From the NCBI GenBank assembly GCA_036557785.1, contig DATBGZ010000038.1:140530-204529 (forward strand): a stretch of 64,000 nt of DNA, read 5' to 3'. A program made the translations under genes and the position numbers. The notes under the pieces were generated by a model that was given only the letters and a program-made list of their open reading frames with translations, made no database searches and was not told the origin of the DNA. Each line of letters begins with the position of its first letter. The first letter of the stretch is position 1. Below are positions 35,344 through 45,708 of this stretch, in pieces. The stretch comes from DATBGZ01 sp036557785. GTDB lineage: Bacteria > Actinomycetota > Actinomycetes > Mycobacteriales > Micromonosporaceae.

Positions 35344-36756
35344 CTATGTGGGTCGAGGCCCGGACGGCTGCGAGGGCACCGACACCGCCGGCCACTCGCC
35401 GGTCGGCGGCTCCCGGCCCGCGACCGGCGGCGCACTGGTCTGTGCACCGGTCTGTGCACCGGTCTGTGCAGCGGTCTGCGCCACCGGCTCGGCCGCGCGC
35501 TCCACGGGCTCGGTGTCGGGCGGGCCGGCCTGCGAGGGAACGGGCGCTGTGATCGTCAGGTCGTCGGGGACACGCGGCAGGATGCGGGCGAAGTAGTCGT
35601 TGCGGGCCGCGGTGCCGCCGACGTCGCGCCCCGCGCGTTCGGAGAGAAACCACCGGTGCTCCAGGATCTCGTGGAACACCTCGACCGGATCGAGCCGGTC
35701 GCGCAGGTTCTCCGGGATGGCGCCGACGGCGGGGTCGTAGACCTCGGTGAGCCAGCGGTTGGCCGCCACCGCCTCCGGGATCGACCGGCCCGCCTGCCGC
35801 TCCAGGTGCGAGCGGTAGCTGGCGATGTCGTTGAGGAGCCGGCGGGCCTGGTTCTCCTGAGCCTGAAGGCCCGTACGGGCAAAGAGCAGGCGGCGATGGT
35901 GACCGGGTTCGGCGACCCGGGTACGCAGGCGTACCTTGTTGCTGCCGTCGCCGGCATCGATGAGCTCAACCTCGTCGACGTCGAAGCCGAGCTCGTTGAG
36001 GCGCCGCACGCGTTCGAGGATGCGCAGGCGTTGCTCCGACGGGTGCACCCGCTCCTCGCGGGTCAGTTCGTTCCACAACTGCTCGTACCGGCGGGGGATG
36101 TCCTCGGCCACGGCGATCGGATCGACCCCCGGCGGCAGCAGCCCGCCCGCCTGCAGGTCGTAGAGCTCACCGCCGACGCGCTCGAAGGCGAGATCGACGT
36201 CGTACGCGCGCTTGCCGTCGGAGACCTTGTCGTGCAGCTCCGAGGTCTCGGCGTCGACGAGGTACGCGGCGAGCGCGCCCGCGTCGAGTCGGAACAGCGT
36301 GTTCGACAGGGAGCAGTCGCCCCAGACGAAGCCCGCGAGGTGCAGGCGTGCGAGCAACTCCACCATCGCGTCGAGCAGCCGGTCGGTCGGCGGTCCACCG
36401 CGCGGGTTCGCGAACAGGGCCCGGTACGAGATCGAGTGCTCGAGAAACCTGGTCACCAGCACGGCGTCCAGCTCGTCCGGGCGGTCGACGACGACCCCGA
36501 GTACCTCCACGGCCGGGATCTCCTGCTCGTGCAGGTGTCGCAGCAACCGGTACTCCCGGCGGGCCAGTCTCTCGTCGATCTCCTTGAGTGCGTAGATGTT
36601 GCCGTCATCGGCCACGAACCGTACGACGTGCCGCGAGATGCCGCGCTGCCGGATCTCGACCAGCCGATCGTCCTGCCACTGCTCGATAGGCTCCCGCCAC
36701 GGCAGCGAGAGCAGGCCCGCGGTCGCGTCTGCCGGCGGGGCGAAGACGAAGCGCAT
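35344..36756 (-). CDS. DUF4032 protein with kinase-like fold
   Basis: 470 residues, usual for this actinobacterial family. The N-terminal half resembles lipopolysaccharide kinases: RFVADDGNIYALKEID (nucleotide-binding Lys), GFVWGDCSLSNTLF (catalytic-loop like) and LVDAETSELH (metal-binding Asp). The DUF4032 C-terminal part has YFARILPRVPDDL. The last ~60 residues are low-complexity with GAQT repeats encoded by tandem ACCGGTCTGTGC units. Function unknown; often found near central-metabolism genes. Confidence 0.82.
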   Translation of the reverse strand: MRFVFAPPADATAGLLSLPWREPIEQWQDDRLVEIRQRGISRHVVRFVADDGNIYALKEIDERLARREYRLLRHLHEQEIPAVEVLGVVVDRPDELDAVLVTRFLEHSISYRALFANPRGGPPTDRLLDAMVELLARLHLAGFVWGDCSLSNTLFRLDAGALAAYLVDAETSELHDKVSDGKRAYDVDLAFERVGGELYDLQAGGLLPPGVDPIAVAEDIPRRYEQLWNELTREERVHPSEQRLRILERVRRLNELGFDVDEVELIDAGDGSNKVRLRTRVAEPGHHRRLLFARTGLQAQENQARRLLNDIASYRSHLERQAGRSIPEAVAANRWLTEVYDPAVGAIPENLRDRLDPVEVFHEILEHRWFLSERAGRDVGGTAARNDYFARILPRVPDDLTITAPVPSQAGPPDTEPVERAAEPVAQTAAQTGAQTGAQTSAPPVAGREPPTGEWPAVSVPSQPSGPRPT

Positions 36757-36827
36757 GGCCGTACTGTCTCACGCCTCCGCTCGCCGGTCAGCCCGCGTGC
36801 TCAGGTGAACAGGCTGCCCTGCGCCAC

Positions 36828-38111
<1,284 letters not shown>

Positions 38112-38210
38112 CGTGTCCTCCCGAGCCTCGTCCGGTGCTCCGCGACCCGTGCGGAGCCCACCCCTGAACCGACGTTAACCCTCCTGCTGCGCGGGTGCCG
38201 CCACACGCGC

Positions 38211-38239
38211 TTGACAACGATGGCTAATGACATTAGCCT
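38211..38239 (+). promoter_or_regulatory. Promoter with embedded TetR-type operator
   Basis: TTGACA at 38211-38216, a 17-base spacer and TAGCCT at 38234-38239 form a good promoter. GGCTAATG A CATTAGCC at 38222-38238 is a perfect 17-bp palindrome sitting between and over these boxes. The ATG at 38247 lies seven bases beyond the -10, so the mRNA should be leaderless. The second gene of the operon encodes a TetR repressor, the likely ligand of the palindrome. Confidence 0.7.
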
Positions 38240-38246
38240 CCCAGCT

Positions 38247-39044
38247 ATGACTACTAGCTTCTTGGATCGGGGCGAGGGCCGCATCGCATACGAGGTACAG
38301 GGGGACGGACCGCTCGTCGTGCTGCTGCCCGGCATGGGTGTGGACCGCTCGGTCTACCGGTTCACGGTGCCGGCACTGGTCGCGGCGGGGTTCCGGGTCG
38401 CCCCGATGGACCTGCGCGGGCACGGCGAGTCCGACACGACCTTCGCAACGTACGACGATCCGGCCGCGGCCAGCGACGCCCTGGCCCTGGTTGACCACAT
38501 CGGGGGACCAGCGCTGCTCGTCGGCAACTCCATGGGCGCCGGCGCGGCCGTGATCGCCGCGGCGCGGCGGCCGTCGGCCGTGGCCGGGACCGTCCTCATC
38601 GGACCCTGGGTGCGCGACAGCGGCGGCGCGCTGGCCGACCTGCTGATGCGTGCCCTCCTGCTGCGTCCCTGGGGTCCCGCGGCCTGGCGGTCGTACTACC
38701 GGTCGCTCTACCCGACCCGCCGACCGGCGGACTTCGCCGACCACGAGCGACGCATGGGCGCGAGCCTGCGCCGCAAGTGGCGCGCCTTCGCGCGTACGGC
38801 CCGCACCTCCCACACGCCGGCCCGCGACCGACTCGCGGACGTGGCCGCCCCTACCCTGGTCGTGATGGGGACCAAGGATCGGGACTGGCCGGACCCGGCG
38901 GGCGAGGCCCGGTTCGTGGCGGGAGCGCTGCACGCCGAACTGGTGCTCGTGGACGGCGCCGGGCACTACCCGATGGCGGAGTTCCCCGAGATCGTCAACC
39001 CGCCGCTGGTCGCCTTCGCGCGGCGGGTACTGACCCGTGGCTGA
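38247..39044 (+). CDS. Alpha/beta hydrolase
   Basis: 265 residues from the ATG at 38247 (MTTSFLDRG); an earlier in-frame ATG at 38220 lies inside the promoter. Oxyanion region LLPGMGVDRS, nucleophile elbow VGNSMGAG (Ser), acid near VVMGTKDRDWPD and catalytic His in DGAGHYPMAE are all present. Substrate unknown. The stop overlaps the start of the TetR gene by eight bases, so both form one regulated operon. Confidence 0.9.
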   Translation: MTTSFLDRGEGRIAYEVQGDGPLVVLLPGMGVDRSVYRFTVPALVAAGFRVAPMDLRGHGESDTTFATYDDPAAASDALALVDHIGGPALLVGNSMGAGAAVIAAARRPSAVAGTVLIGPWVRDSGGALADLLMRALLLRPWGPAAWRSYYRSLYPTRRPADFADHERRMGASLRRKWRAFARTARTSHTPARDRLADVAAPTLVVMGTKDRDWPDPAGEARFVAGALHAELVLVDGAGHYPMAEFPEIVNPPLVAFARRVLTRG

Positions 39045-39648
39045 TGCGGCCGCGACGCGGGCCCGGGCACGGGGAGCGCGGGCGGGACTGACCCCGTCGC
39101 TGGTGGTCGCCGAGGCCGCCCGGCTCGCCGACGAGGTCGGACTCGACCGGCTCACGCTCGCCGCCGTGGCGCAGCGCCTCGGCGTCGCCCTGCCCAGTCT
39201 GTACAAGCACGTACGGGGTCTGGACGCCCTGCTGCAGAAGGTCTCCGCGCTCGCCACGGCCGAGCTCGCGACCGTGCTCGCCGAGGCGGCCGCGGGTCGC
39301 TCCCGGGCCGACGCCGTGCACGCCGTCGCCGACGCCTACCGGGCCTACGCACACCAGCACCCGGGTCGCTACCCGCTCACCCAGCGGGTGGCCGACCCCG
39401 CCGACCTCGAGCACGTGGCCGCGAGCGGGCGGGCCGTGGGCGCGATCCTGGCCCTGCTGCGCGGGTACGGCCTGTCCGGTGACGATGCCGTGGACGCGAC
39501 CCGGGCGCTGCGGGCGGCGCTGCACGGCTTCGTGATGCTGGAGCACGCCGGTGGGTTCGGGATGCCGACCGACGTGAATCGTTCCTTTGGCCAGCTCGTC
39601 GCCGCCCTGGAGCTCGCGCTGCGCACCTGGCCCTCGCCCGAGGGGTAG
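39037..39648 (+). CDS. TetR/AcrR family repressor
   Basis: 203 residues from a GTG. The N-terminal HTH reads EAARLADEVGLDRLTLAAVA then QRLGVALPSLYKHVRGLDAL. The C-terminal part (YRAYAHQHPGRYPL ... LRAALHGFVMLEHAGGF) fits the WHG-type TetR ligand domain. It is coupled to the hydrolase, and the perfect palindrome in their promoter suggests negative autoregulation released by the hydrolase substrate or a related compound. Confidence 0.92.
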   Translation: MADAAATRARARGARAGLTPSLVVAEAARLADEVGLDRLTLAAVAQRLGVALPSLYKHVRGLDALLQKVSALATAELATVLAEAAAGRSRADAVHAVADAYRAYAHQHPGRYPLTQRVADPADLEHVAASGRAVGAILALLRGYGLSGDDAVDATRALRAALHGFVMLEHAGGFGMPTDVNRSFGQLVAALELALRTWPSPEG

Positions 39649-39760
39649 GGCCTGTGCCGCGCGTGGCCGTGGTCGTGCCGGGCACACGTTGGCGAGGTGT
39701 TCGCCGAGGCGTCGTCGCGTTGTCGCCCCTGGTACACCGCGCTCCCACGATCATTCGCAC

Positions 39761-40630
39761 GTGACATCGAGCCACGGGGCACGCAGCTACGGGATACCGA
39801 GCCACGGGACAACGAGCAGAGCGCTCGTGCTCGCCCGCGCCACGCCCCGGCTCGTGGTCAGCGTGCACGACGTCGCGCCGGCCACCGCCGAGCAGACCGT
39901 ACAGTGGTGCTCCGATGTGGACAGTCTCGGCATCCCCGTGTCGCTGCTCGTGATCCCTGGAGTGTGGCGGGCCATGCGCCTGGCCGACGCGCCCGACCTC
40001 GCCCGCCTGCTGGCGCAGCGGGTCCGCCACGGGGACGAGATCGTGCTGCATGGCCTGACCCATGCGGCCGGGCCCGCGGGCCCGCGGTACCGCCGGGCGG
40101 TGGGGCACCTCGTCGCCCGGGGCGCGGCCGAGTTCGCGGCGCTGGACGAGGGCGAGGCCCGGCGGCGGCTGCGCGAGGGCAGGGCAGCGTTGGAGCGTGC
40201 CGGGCTCCGGGCGTTCGGGTTCACCCCGCCGGGCTGGCTCGCCTCGCCGGGCGCCGTGGCCGCCCTGGCTGCCGAGGGATTCACCTACCTCACCACGCAC
40301 CGGGGGCTGCACGACCTGCGCACCCGCCGCACGCACCCGGGTTTCGCGCTCTCGCACCGTCCGGGCGGCTTCGGTGAGGGCCTCGGTGTCGCTCTCATGC
40401 GCAGGGTCGCGCAGCGCAGCACGGCGCGCGGCGGCCTGATCCGCATCGCGCTGCACCCCGACGACCTGAGCCGGCCCGGGCTGCGGGAGGCGACCCTGCG
40501 GACCATCGAGGCGGTGCTCGCCGCCGGCGGCCGGGCCATGACCTACGGCGACCTCGCCGCCGGGGAGCAGCCCGGACGGTCGCGATGGCGGCGCGGCGAG
40601 CCCGCGCAGCACGGGGTGCCCGGCGGATGA
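39761..40630 (+). CDS. DUF2334 polysaccharide-deacetylase-like protein
   Basis: About 289 residues; GTG at 39761 or 39827 are the candidate starts. PRLVVSVHDVAPAT has the metal-binding HD, EIVLHGLTH the H-x3-H type site, FGFTPPGWL and LIRIALHPDD further conserved blocks of the DUF2334/NodB-like fold. It may remove acetyl groups from a sugar polymer. The stop overlaps the glycosyltransferase start by four bases, suggesting joint work on a glycan or glycolipid. Confidence 0.82.
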   Translation: MTSSHGARSYGIPSHGTTSRALVLARATPRLVVSVHDVAPATAEQTVQWCSDVDSLGIPVSLLVIPGVWRAMRLADAPDLARLLAQRVRHGDEIVLHGLTHAAGPAGPRYRRAVGHLVARGAAEFAALDEGEARRRLREGRAALERAGLRAFGFTPPGWLASPGAVAALAAEGFTYLTTHRGLHDLRTRRTHPGFALSHRPGGFGEGLGVALMRRVAQRSTARGGLIRIALHPDDLSRPGLREATLRTIEAVLAAGGRAMTYGDLAAGEQPGRSRWRRGEPAQHGVPGG

Positions 40631-41760
40631 GGATCGTCCAGTTCGCGAACTTCTATGCCCCGACCTCGGGTGGGTTGCGCACCTTCGTGGAGGAGACCGG
40701 ACGCGGGTACACCGGACGGGGGCACACCCGGCTGCTCGTGGTGCCCGGCCCCGCCGACCTCGACGAGCAGACACCGTCGGGGCGCCGGCTGACCATCGCG
40801 AGCCCATCGATGTTCGGCAGCGACGAGTACCGCATGGTGACCGCCCACCGGCGGGTCCTGCAACTCTTCGACGAGTTCCGCCCCGACGTCCTGGAGATCA
40901 GCGACAAGCTCGCGGTGACCTGGCTGTCGGCGTGGGCCCGGCGGCGTGGCGTGCCGACCGTGCTCTTCTCCCACGAGCGCATCGACGCGGTCCTGCGGAC
41001 CCGGTTGCCGGGCCGGTTCGCGGCTCGGGGCCCGGTACCGGTCGCGGCCGACGCCGTGAACCGGGCGCTGCGCAAGCGGGTGGATCGGGTGGTCGTCGCC
41101 TCGGCGTTCGCGGCCGAGGAGTTCGCGCGTGCCGGCGTCACGGACGTGCACCGCGTCCCGCTCGGCGTGGACCACGACACCTTCTGCCCGGTGCAGGACT
41201 CCACAGTGGAGCGTGACGGCATCGAGCTCGTGCTGGTGAGCCGGCTCTCCGCCGAGAAGAGCCCGCAGCTCGCGGTGGAGGCGCTGCGGCGGCTGTGGGC
41301 CGCGGGCACGCCGGTGCGGCTCACCGTGATCGGCGACGGTCCGCTGGTCGACCGGATCACCGCGCTCGCGGCCGGCCTGCCCGTACGGTTCCTGGGCCAT
41401 GTCGCGCAGCGCTCCCGGCTGGCCCGGCTGATCGGCCAGGCCGACGTCGCGATCTGCCCATCGACGGCGGAGACGTTCGGACTGGCCACATTGGAGGCTC
41501 TCGCCTGCGGGACACCGGTCGTGGTGCCCGACCAGGGCGCGCTGCCCGAACTGGTGCGGGGCGCGCCGGAGGGTGCGGGCGTCATCTGCATGCCCACGCC
41601 GGACGAGTTCGCTGACGGCGTACGCACGCTGCTCGCCGTGGCCCCGGCCGGTCGCCGGGCCGCGGCCCGGTCGGTCGCGCTGCGCTATCCGTGGGAGCGG
41701 ACGGTCGGCGAGCTGGTGTCCCTCCACGCCGGGCTGGTCGCGGCCCCCGCCTGCGCCTGA
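40627..41760 (+). CDS. GT4-family glycosyltransferase
   Basis: 377 residues from the ATG at 40627. N-domain MRIVQFANFYAPTSGGLRTF; C-domain LVSRLSAEKSPQLAVEAL, then the GT4 donor-site motif STAETFGLATLEALACGTPV with the E-x7-E pair. Retaining transferase using a nucleotide sugar; acceptor unknown, though a PimB- or MshA-like role is possible. Its 3' end overlaps the convergent transporter gene by 76 bases. Confidence 0.9.
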   Translation: MRIVQFANFYAPTSGGLRTFVEETGRGYTGRGHTRLLVVPGPADLDEQTPSGRRLTIASPSMFGSDEYRMVTAHRRVLQLFDEFRPDVLEISDKLAVTWLSAWARRRGVPTVLFSHERIDAVLRTRLPGRFAARGPVPVAADAVNRALRKRVDRVVVASAFAAEEFARAGVTDVHRVPLGVDHDTFCPVQDSTVERDGIELVLVSRLSAEKSPQLAVEALRRLWAAGTPVRLTVIGDGPLVDRITALAAGLPVRFLGHVAQRSRLARLIGQADVAICPSTAETFGLATLEALACGTPVVVPDQGALPELVRGAPEGAGVICMPTPDEFADGVRTLLAVAPAGRRAAARSVALRYPWERTVGELVSLHAGLVAAPACA

Positions 41761-42647
41761 GCGCCGAGGTGACGCTCGTCGTGCAACGTGGCCGAGGTGG
41801 CGAGCAGCACCACCCCCGTCACGACCAGCGCCCCCGCCCCGGGCAGCCCCAGGAAGAGCTCGAGCCCGGCCGGGGGCATGGCGTCGAAGAGCACCGCGCC
41901 GGCCACGGCGCTGCACACCGGGTCGGTGATCGTCGTGGCGGTCAGCGCGGTGGGCATCGACCCGCTCGCGAACGCGTCCTGTACCAGCAGGGTTCCCGCG
42001 GTCGCCGAGGCGACGAGGCCGAGCAGCGGAAGACCGAAGGCGCCGACGAGCCCGCGCTGCGCGATGTCCGAGGTGATCACGACCAGCAGTACGGCCGTGG
42101 TGGAGAAGCACATGCCCGACGCGACGGCGACCAGCGCGGTCCGGGTCTGGGCATGGCGACGCAGCAGGCGGCCCGCGGTGAGCCACGAGGCCATCGCGGT
42201 GACGATCACCGCGACGTAGAGGCCCACCGCCCCCCGCGACGGTTGCTGCTGGCTCACGCCTCCGCGCAGCAGCACCAGCGTCACGACGCCGGCGCAGACC
42301 GCGCTCGCCCCGACCCAGTCGCGGGGGGTCGGGCGCAGGCTGCGCCGCCTCGCCGAGATCAGCAGCGCGAAGAGCAACTGCATGACCAGGACCGACTGCA
42401 CCGCCGCGATCGCGCCCAGGTGCAGCGCCAGCACGTGGCAGCCGAACCCCACGGCGTTCAGCGTCCAGCCGAGCAGCCACGACCGGTTGCGCACGAGCCG
42501 TCCCAGCACGCGGAGCACGGGCAGCCACCGGGCGCGCCCGGTGCCGTGGCGCAGCGCCGTGGTCCTGGCCGAGCTCTGCTGGAGCACCGCGCCGAACCCG
42601 AACAGCACCGCGGCCACGACGGCCAGGCCGACGCTGATCATCCGCAC
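41685..42647 (-). CDS. DMT-superfamily membrane transporter
   Basis: 320 residues from a GTG at 42647, or from an ATG two codons later. Ten hydrophobic segments in two halves, e.g. ISVGLAVVAAVLFGFGAVLQ and GLYVAVIVTAMASWL. FGFGAVLQQ and the overall shape match actinobacterial DMT/NIPA-like proteins. Substrate unknown. Divergent from the ureide operon; overlaps the glycosyltransferase end. Confidence 0.8.
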   Translation of the reverse strand: MRMISVGLAVVAAVLFGFGAVLQQSSARTTALRHGTGRARWLPVLRVLGRLVRNRSWLLGWTLNAVGFGCHVLALHLGAIAAVQSVLVMQLLFALLISARRRSLRPTPRDWVGASAVCAGVVTLVLLRGGVSQQQPSRGAVGLYVAVIVTAMASWLTAGRLLRRHAQTRTALVAVASGMCFSTTAVLLVVITSDIAQRGLVGAFGLPLLGLVASATAGTLLVQDAFASGSMPTALTATTITDPVCSAVAGAVLFDAMPPAGLELFLGLPGAGALVVTGVVLLATSATLHDERHLGAQAQAGAATSPAWRDTSSPTVRSHG

Positions 42648-42759
42648 CCCGGAACTGTGATCGGTTGACCCGCCGACGTGGTAGCCGCGGGGCGACGCCC
42701 GGGCGAACGCCGGGTGTCCGATCGCCGTGCGGGCCCCATGACCCGATCATGCCAATCGG

Positions 42760-42772
42760 TACGATCCGGGGA
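42760..42772 (+). promoter_or_regulatory. -10 element of the ureide operon
   Basis: TACGAT at 42760-42765 ends six bases before the uraD ATG at 42772, again the spacing of a leaderless transcript. No convincing -35 box, which would fit control by an activator or a repressor not encoded here. Confidence 0.4.
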
Positions 42773-43278
42773 TGGACCCGGGGCTCGCGGACCTCAACGC
42801 ACTCACCGACGCCGAGGCGCGCGAGCGACTGCGTGCCTGCTGCGCGGCCACGGCCTGGCTCGACGCCGTGCTGGCTGGGCGGCCCTATGGCGACCGGCCG
42901 GCGCTGGAGCAGGCGTCGTCGGCCGCGCTCGCGGCGCTGGATTGGGACGGCGTCCTCCGGGCCCTCGCGGCCCACCCGCGCATCGGGGAGCGGGTCGCGG
43001 CGCGGAGCCGGGAGGCGGCCTGGTCGGCGAGCGAACAGTCCGGCGTGGACGGTGCCACCGAGGCGACCCGATCAGCGCTCGCCGACGCGAACCGGGCCTA
43101 CGAGGACCGGTTCGGGCACGTGTTGCTCATCTTCGCCACCGGTCGCACGGACGAGCAGATGCTGGCCGCCGCCCGGCAACGCCTGCACCACGACGTCGTC
43201 GTGGAGCGGCAGACCGTACGGTCGGAGCTCGCGAAGATCGTGGCACTGCGGCTGACCAAGCTCCTGGACGGCTCATGA
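42772..43278 (+). CDS. uraD: OHCU decarboxylase
   Basis: 168 residues. It converts 2-oxo-4-hydroxy-4-carboxy-5-ureidoimidazoline to S-allantoin, the third step after urate oxidase. Signature blocks: AHPRIGER (catalytic His), WSASEQSG and FGHVLLIFATGRTDEQML. First gene of a six-gene operon for urate breakdown. Confidence 0.93.
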   Translation: MDPGLADLNALTDAEARERLRACCAATAWLDAVLAGRPYGDRPALEQASSAALAALDWDGVLRALAAHPRIGERVAARSREAAWSASEQSGVDGATEATRSALADANRAYEDRFGHVLLIFATGRTDEQMLAAARQRLHHDVVVERQTVRSELAKIVALRLTKLLDGS

Positions 43279-43354
43279 GCGAGCGGCAGCGAGCGAATCA
43301 TCAGGCTCAGTGCCGCCGTGCCTCATGCCCGCCCGCAGCGGAGCGAGGACGGGC

Positions 43355-43672
43355 ATGAGCTTGTCGACGCATGTCCTGGACACCGGGACGGGAGAGCCGG
43401 CCTCCGGCGTTCCGGTACGGCTGGAGCGCGCGCACGACCATGGCTGGCTGCGCATCGCCGAAGGGGTCACCGACGACGACGGGCGGCTGCGCGACTTCGT
43501 GCCCGCCGAACAGTGGCACGCGGCGACCTATCGGCTGACCTTCGACACCGCGGCGCGCTCGGCGTTCTTCCCCGAGGTATCGATCGTCTTCTTCGTCGCG
43601 GAGCCGTCCCGGCACCACCACATCCCGTTGCTGCTCAGCCCGTACGGCTACTCGACCTACCGCGGGAGCTGA
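43355..43672 (+). CDS. uraH: 5-hydroxyisourate hydrolase
   Basis: 105 residues from the ATG at 43355 with GAGGA upstream. Transthyretin-like enzyme opening the ring of 5-hydroxyisourate. Conserved STHVLDTGTGEPASGVPVRL near the start, Arg and His in the core, and the C-terminal YRGS signature. All active-site residues expected from the family are present. Confidence 0.94.
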   Translation: MSLSTHVLDTGTGEPASGVPVRLERAHDHGWLRIAEGVTDDDGRLRDFVPAEQWHAATYRLTFDTAARSAFFPEVSIVFFVAEPSRHHHIPLLLSPYGYSTYRGS

Positions 43673-43674
43673 CC

Positions 43675-44541
43675 ATGACCGTGTTGGGGCACAACAGCTA
43701 CGGCAAGGCCGAGGTACGCCTGCTGCGGGTGGACCGCGGCAGTGATCGCGATGAGATCACCGACCTCAACGTGAGCGTGGCGCTCGCCGGGGATCTGGAC
43801 GCCACGCACCTGACCGGCGACAACGCCAACGTGCTGCCCACCGACACCCAGAAGAACACCGTCTATGCCTTCGCCCGTGACGGCGTCGGGTCCCCGGAGG
43901 CGTTCGGGCTGCGCCTGGCCCGGCACTTCGTCGACAGCCAGCCCAGCATCGGCGCCGCCCGGGTGTCCATCCAGCAATACCACTGGACGCGGCTGCGGCC
44001 ACATTCGTTTGCCCGCCACGGCGGTACGGTCAGGAGCGCCGCCGTGACCTACGACGGTACGGGTGCCTGGGTCGTCTCCGGCGTGACGGACCTCGTGCTG
44101 CTGAACACCACCGACTCGGAGTTCCACGGCTTCGTCGTCGACCGGTACACCACGCTGCGCCCCGCTACCGACCGGATCCTCGCCACCTCGGTCGACGCGA
44201 CCTGGCGCTACGCGCTCGCCGACGCGGACTGGGATCGGCTGCACGAGGGGGCGTCGCGGGCACTGGTCGACGCCTTCGCCGACACGTACAGCTATTCGTT
44301 GCAGCAGACGCTCTACGCGATGGGGCAGGCGGTGCTGGACCGCGTGCCGGAGGTGACCGAGGTCCGGCTGTCGCTGCCGAACCGGCACCACTTCCTCGTC
44401 GACCTGACACCGTACGGGCTGGAGAACCCAGGCGAGGTCTTCAACCCCGACGACCGGCCGTACGGCCTGATCGAGGGTACGGTGCTGCGCCCCGACTCCC
44501 CTCCGGCGGGCCTGGCCTGGTCGCTGAGGCCCGGAGGCTGA
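43675..44541 (+). CDS. Urate oxidase (uricase)
   Basis: 288 residues from the ATG at 43675, two bases after the uraH stop. Cofactor-free oxidation of urate to 5-hydroxyisourate. Conserved blocks NSYGKAEVRLL, LPTDTQKNTVYAFA (catalytic Thr), RLARHF, VSIQQYHW and LPNRHHFLVDL. Full length and intact. The gene is called uaZ, uox or pucL in different organisms, so I leave the symbol blank. Confidence 0.95.
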   Translation: MTVLGHNSYGKAEVRLLRVDRGSDRDEITDLNVSVALAGDLDATHLTGDNANVLPTDTQKNTVYAFARDGVGSPEAFGLRLARHFVDSQPSIGAARVSIQQYHWTRLRPHSFARHGGTVRSAAVTYDGTGAWVVSGVTDLVLLNTTDSEFHGFVVDRYTTLRPATDRILATSVDATWRYALADADWDRLHEGASRALVDAFADTYSYSLQQTLYAMGQAVLDRVPEVTEVRLSLPNRHHFLVDLTPYGLENPGEVFNPDDRPYGLIEGTVLRPDSPPAGLAWSLRPGG

Positions 44542-44544
44542 TCG

Positions 44545-45708
44545 ATGCTCGACGATGAGGCGTACGACGACCTGGACGCTCGACTGGCGCCGGTCGACGC
44601 CCGGCTGACGCAGCGCTACCCGGGTCTGCCGCATGCCCGCCAGCCGGTGCACACGCTCTACGTGCCGGCGGATCTGTTCGGGCGCGGGGTGTTGCGCGAG
44701 TACAGCCGGGTCGTGCTCTCCCTGGTCCGCGACCACGGACCGCTGCCGTTCTCGGACGAGGTCAACGCCCGGGTGCTGGCCAAGCTCGCGGCCGAGCCCG
44801 TGGAGGATCTGCGCATCGACTTCGAAGACGGGTACGGTGTGCGCTCCGACGACGAGGAGGACGGCCACGCCCGGGCGACCGCGACCGCGGTGGCGAATGG
44901 GGAGCGGCCGGCCTTCGTGGGGCTGCGGTGCAAGTCCTTGGAGGCGCCGACCCGACGACGCGCCACGCGTACCCTCGACGTCTTTCTCGACGCGCTCGGG
45001 CCGCCACCGCCGGGGTTCGTGATCACCCTGCCGAAGGTGAGCGATCCGGCCCAGGTCGAGGCGATGGTGGTCCTCTGTGGACGGTTGGAGAAGGGGTACG
45101 GCCTGGCGCATGCCTCGCTGCGGTTCGAGGTGCAGATCGAGACCCCGCCGGCGATCCTGGGCGCCGACGGGACCGCGACCGTGGCCCGGCTCATCACGGC
45201 GGCCCAGGGGCGCTGCATCGGCCTGCACTATGGCACGTACGACTACAGCGCCTCGGTGGGGATCGCCGCTCAGTACCAGAGCCTCGAGCATCCCGCGGCC
45301 GACCACGCGAAGGCCGTGATGCAGGTCGCCGCCGCCGGCACCGGGGTCCGCGTCTGCGATGGCTCGACCAATGTCATCCCGGTCGGATCCACATCGGACG
45401 TCCAGGCCGCGTGGGACCTGCACGCCCGGCTCGTCCGGCGGTCGCTGGAGCGCGGCTTCTATCAGGGCTGGGACCTGAACCCGGCCCAGTTGCCCAGCCG
45501 GTACGGCGCGACCTACACGTTCTTCCGCGAGGGGGCACGGGGCGCCAGTGAACGACTGGGGCTCTACCTGTCGCGGCGCAGCGCGGGGATCCTCGACGAG
45601 CCAGCGACCGCCCGGGCCATGGCCGGTTTCCTGCTGCGCGGCCTGGACTGCGGGGCACTCGACGCCGACGAGGTCCACTTCGACCGGTCCACGTTGGAGG
45701 GATTGTGA
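44545..45708 (+). CDS. DUF6986 aldolase-like protein (HpcH/citrate-lyase-beta fold)
   Basis: 387 residues with CCGGAGG seven bases before the ATG. The pattern LRIDFEDGYG, VITLPKVSDPAQVEAM, RFEVQIETPPAIL and LHYGTYDYSAS resembles HpcH/HpaI and malate-synthase-like barrels, with the Glu and Asp that would bind Mg. The family (DUF6986, from memory) often sits in ureide operons of actinobacteria, but its reaction is unknown. A role in using glyoxylate or another C2 product of the pathway is speculation. Confidence 0.72.
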   Translation: MLDDEAYDDLDARLAPVDARLTQRYPGLPHARQPVHTLYVPADLFGRGVLREYSRVVLSLVRDHGPLPFSDEVNARVLAKLAAEPVEDLRIDFEDGYGVRSDDEEDGHARATATAVANGERPAFVGLRCKSLEAPTRRRATRTLDVFLDALGPPPPGFVITLPKVSDPAQVEAMVVLCGRLEKGYGLAHASLRFEVQIETPPAILGADGTATVARLITAAQGRCIGLHYGTYDYSASVGIAAQYQSLEHPAADHAKAVMQVAAAGTGVRVCDGSTNVIPVGSTSDVQAAWDLHARLVRRSLERGFYQGWDLNPAQLPSRYGATYTFFREGARGASERLGLYLSRRSAGILDEPATARAMAGFLLRGLDCGALDADEVHFDRSTLEGL

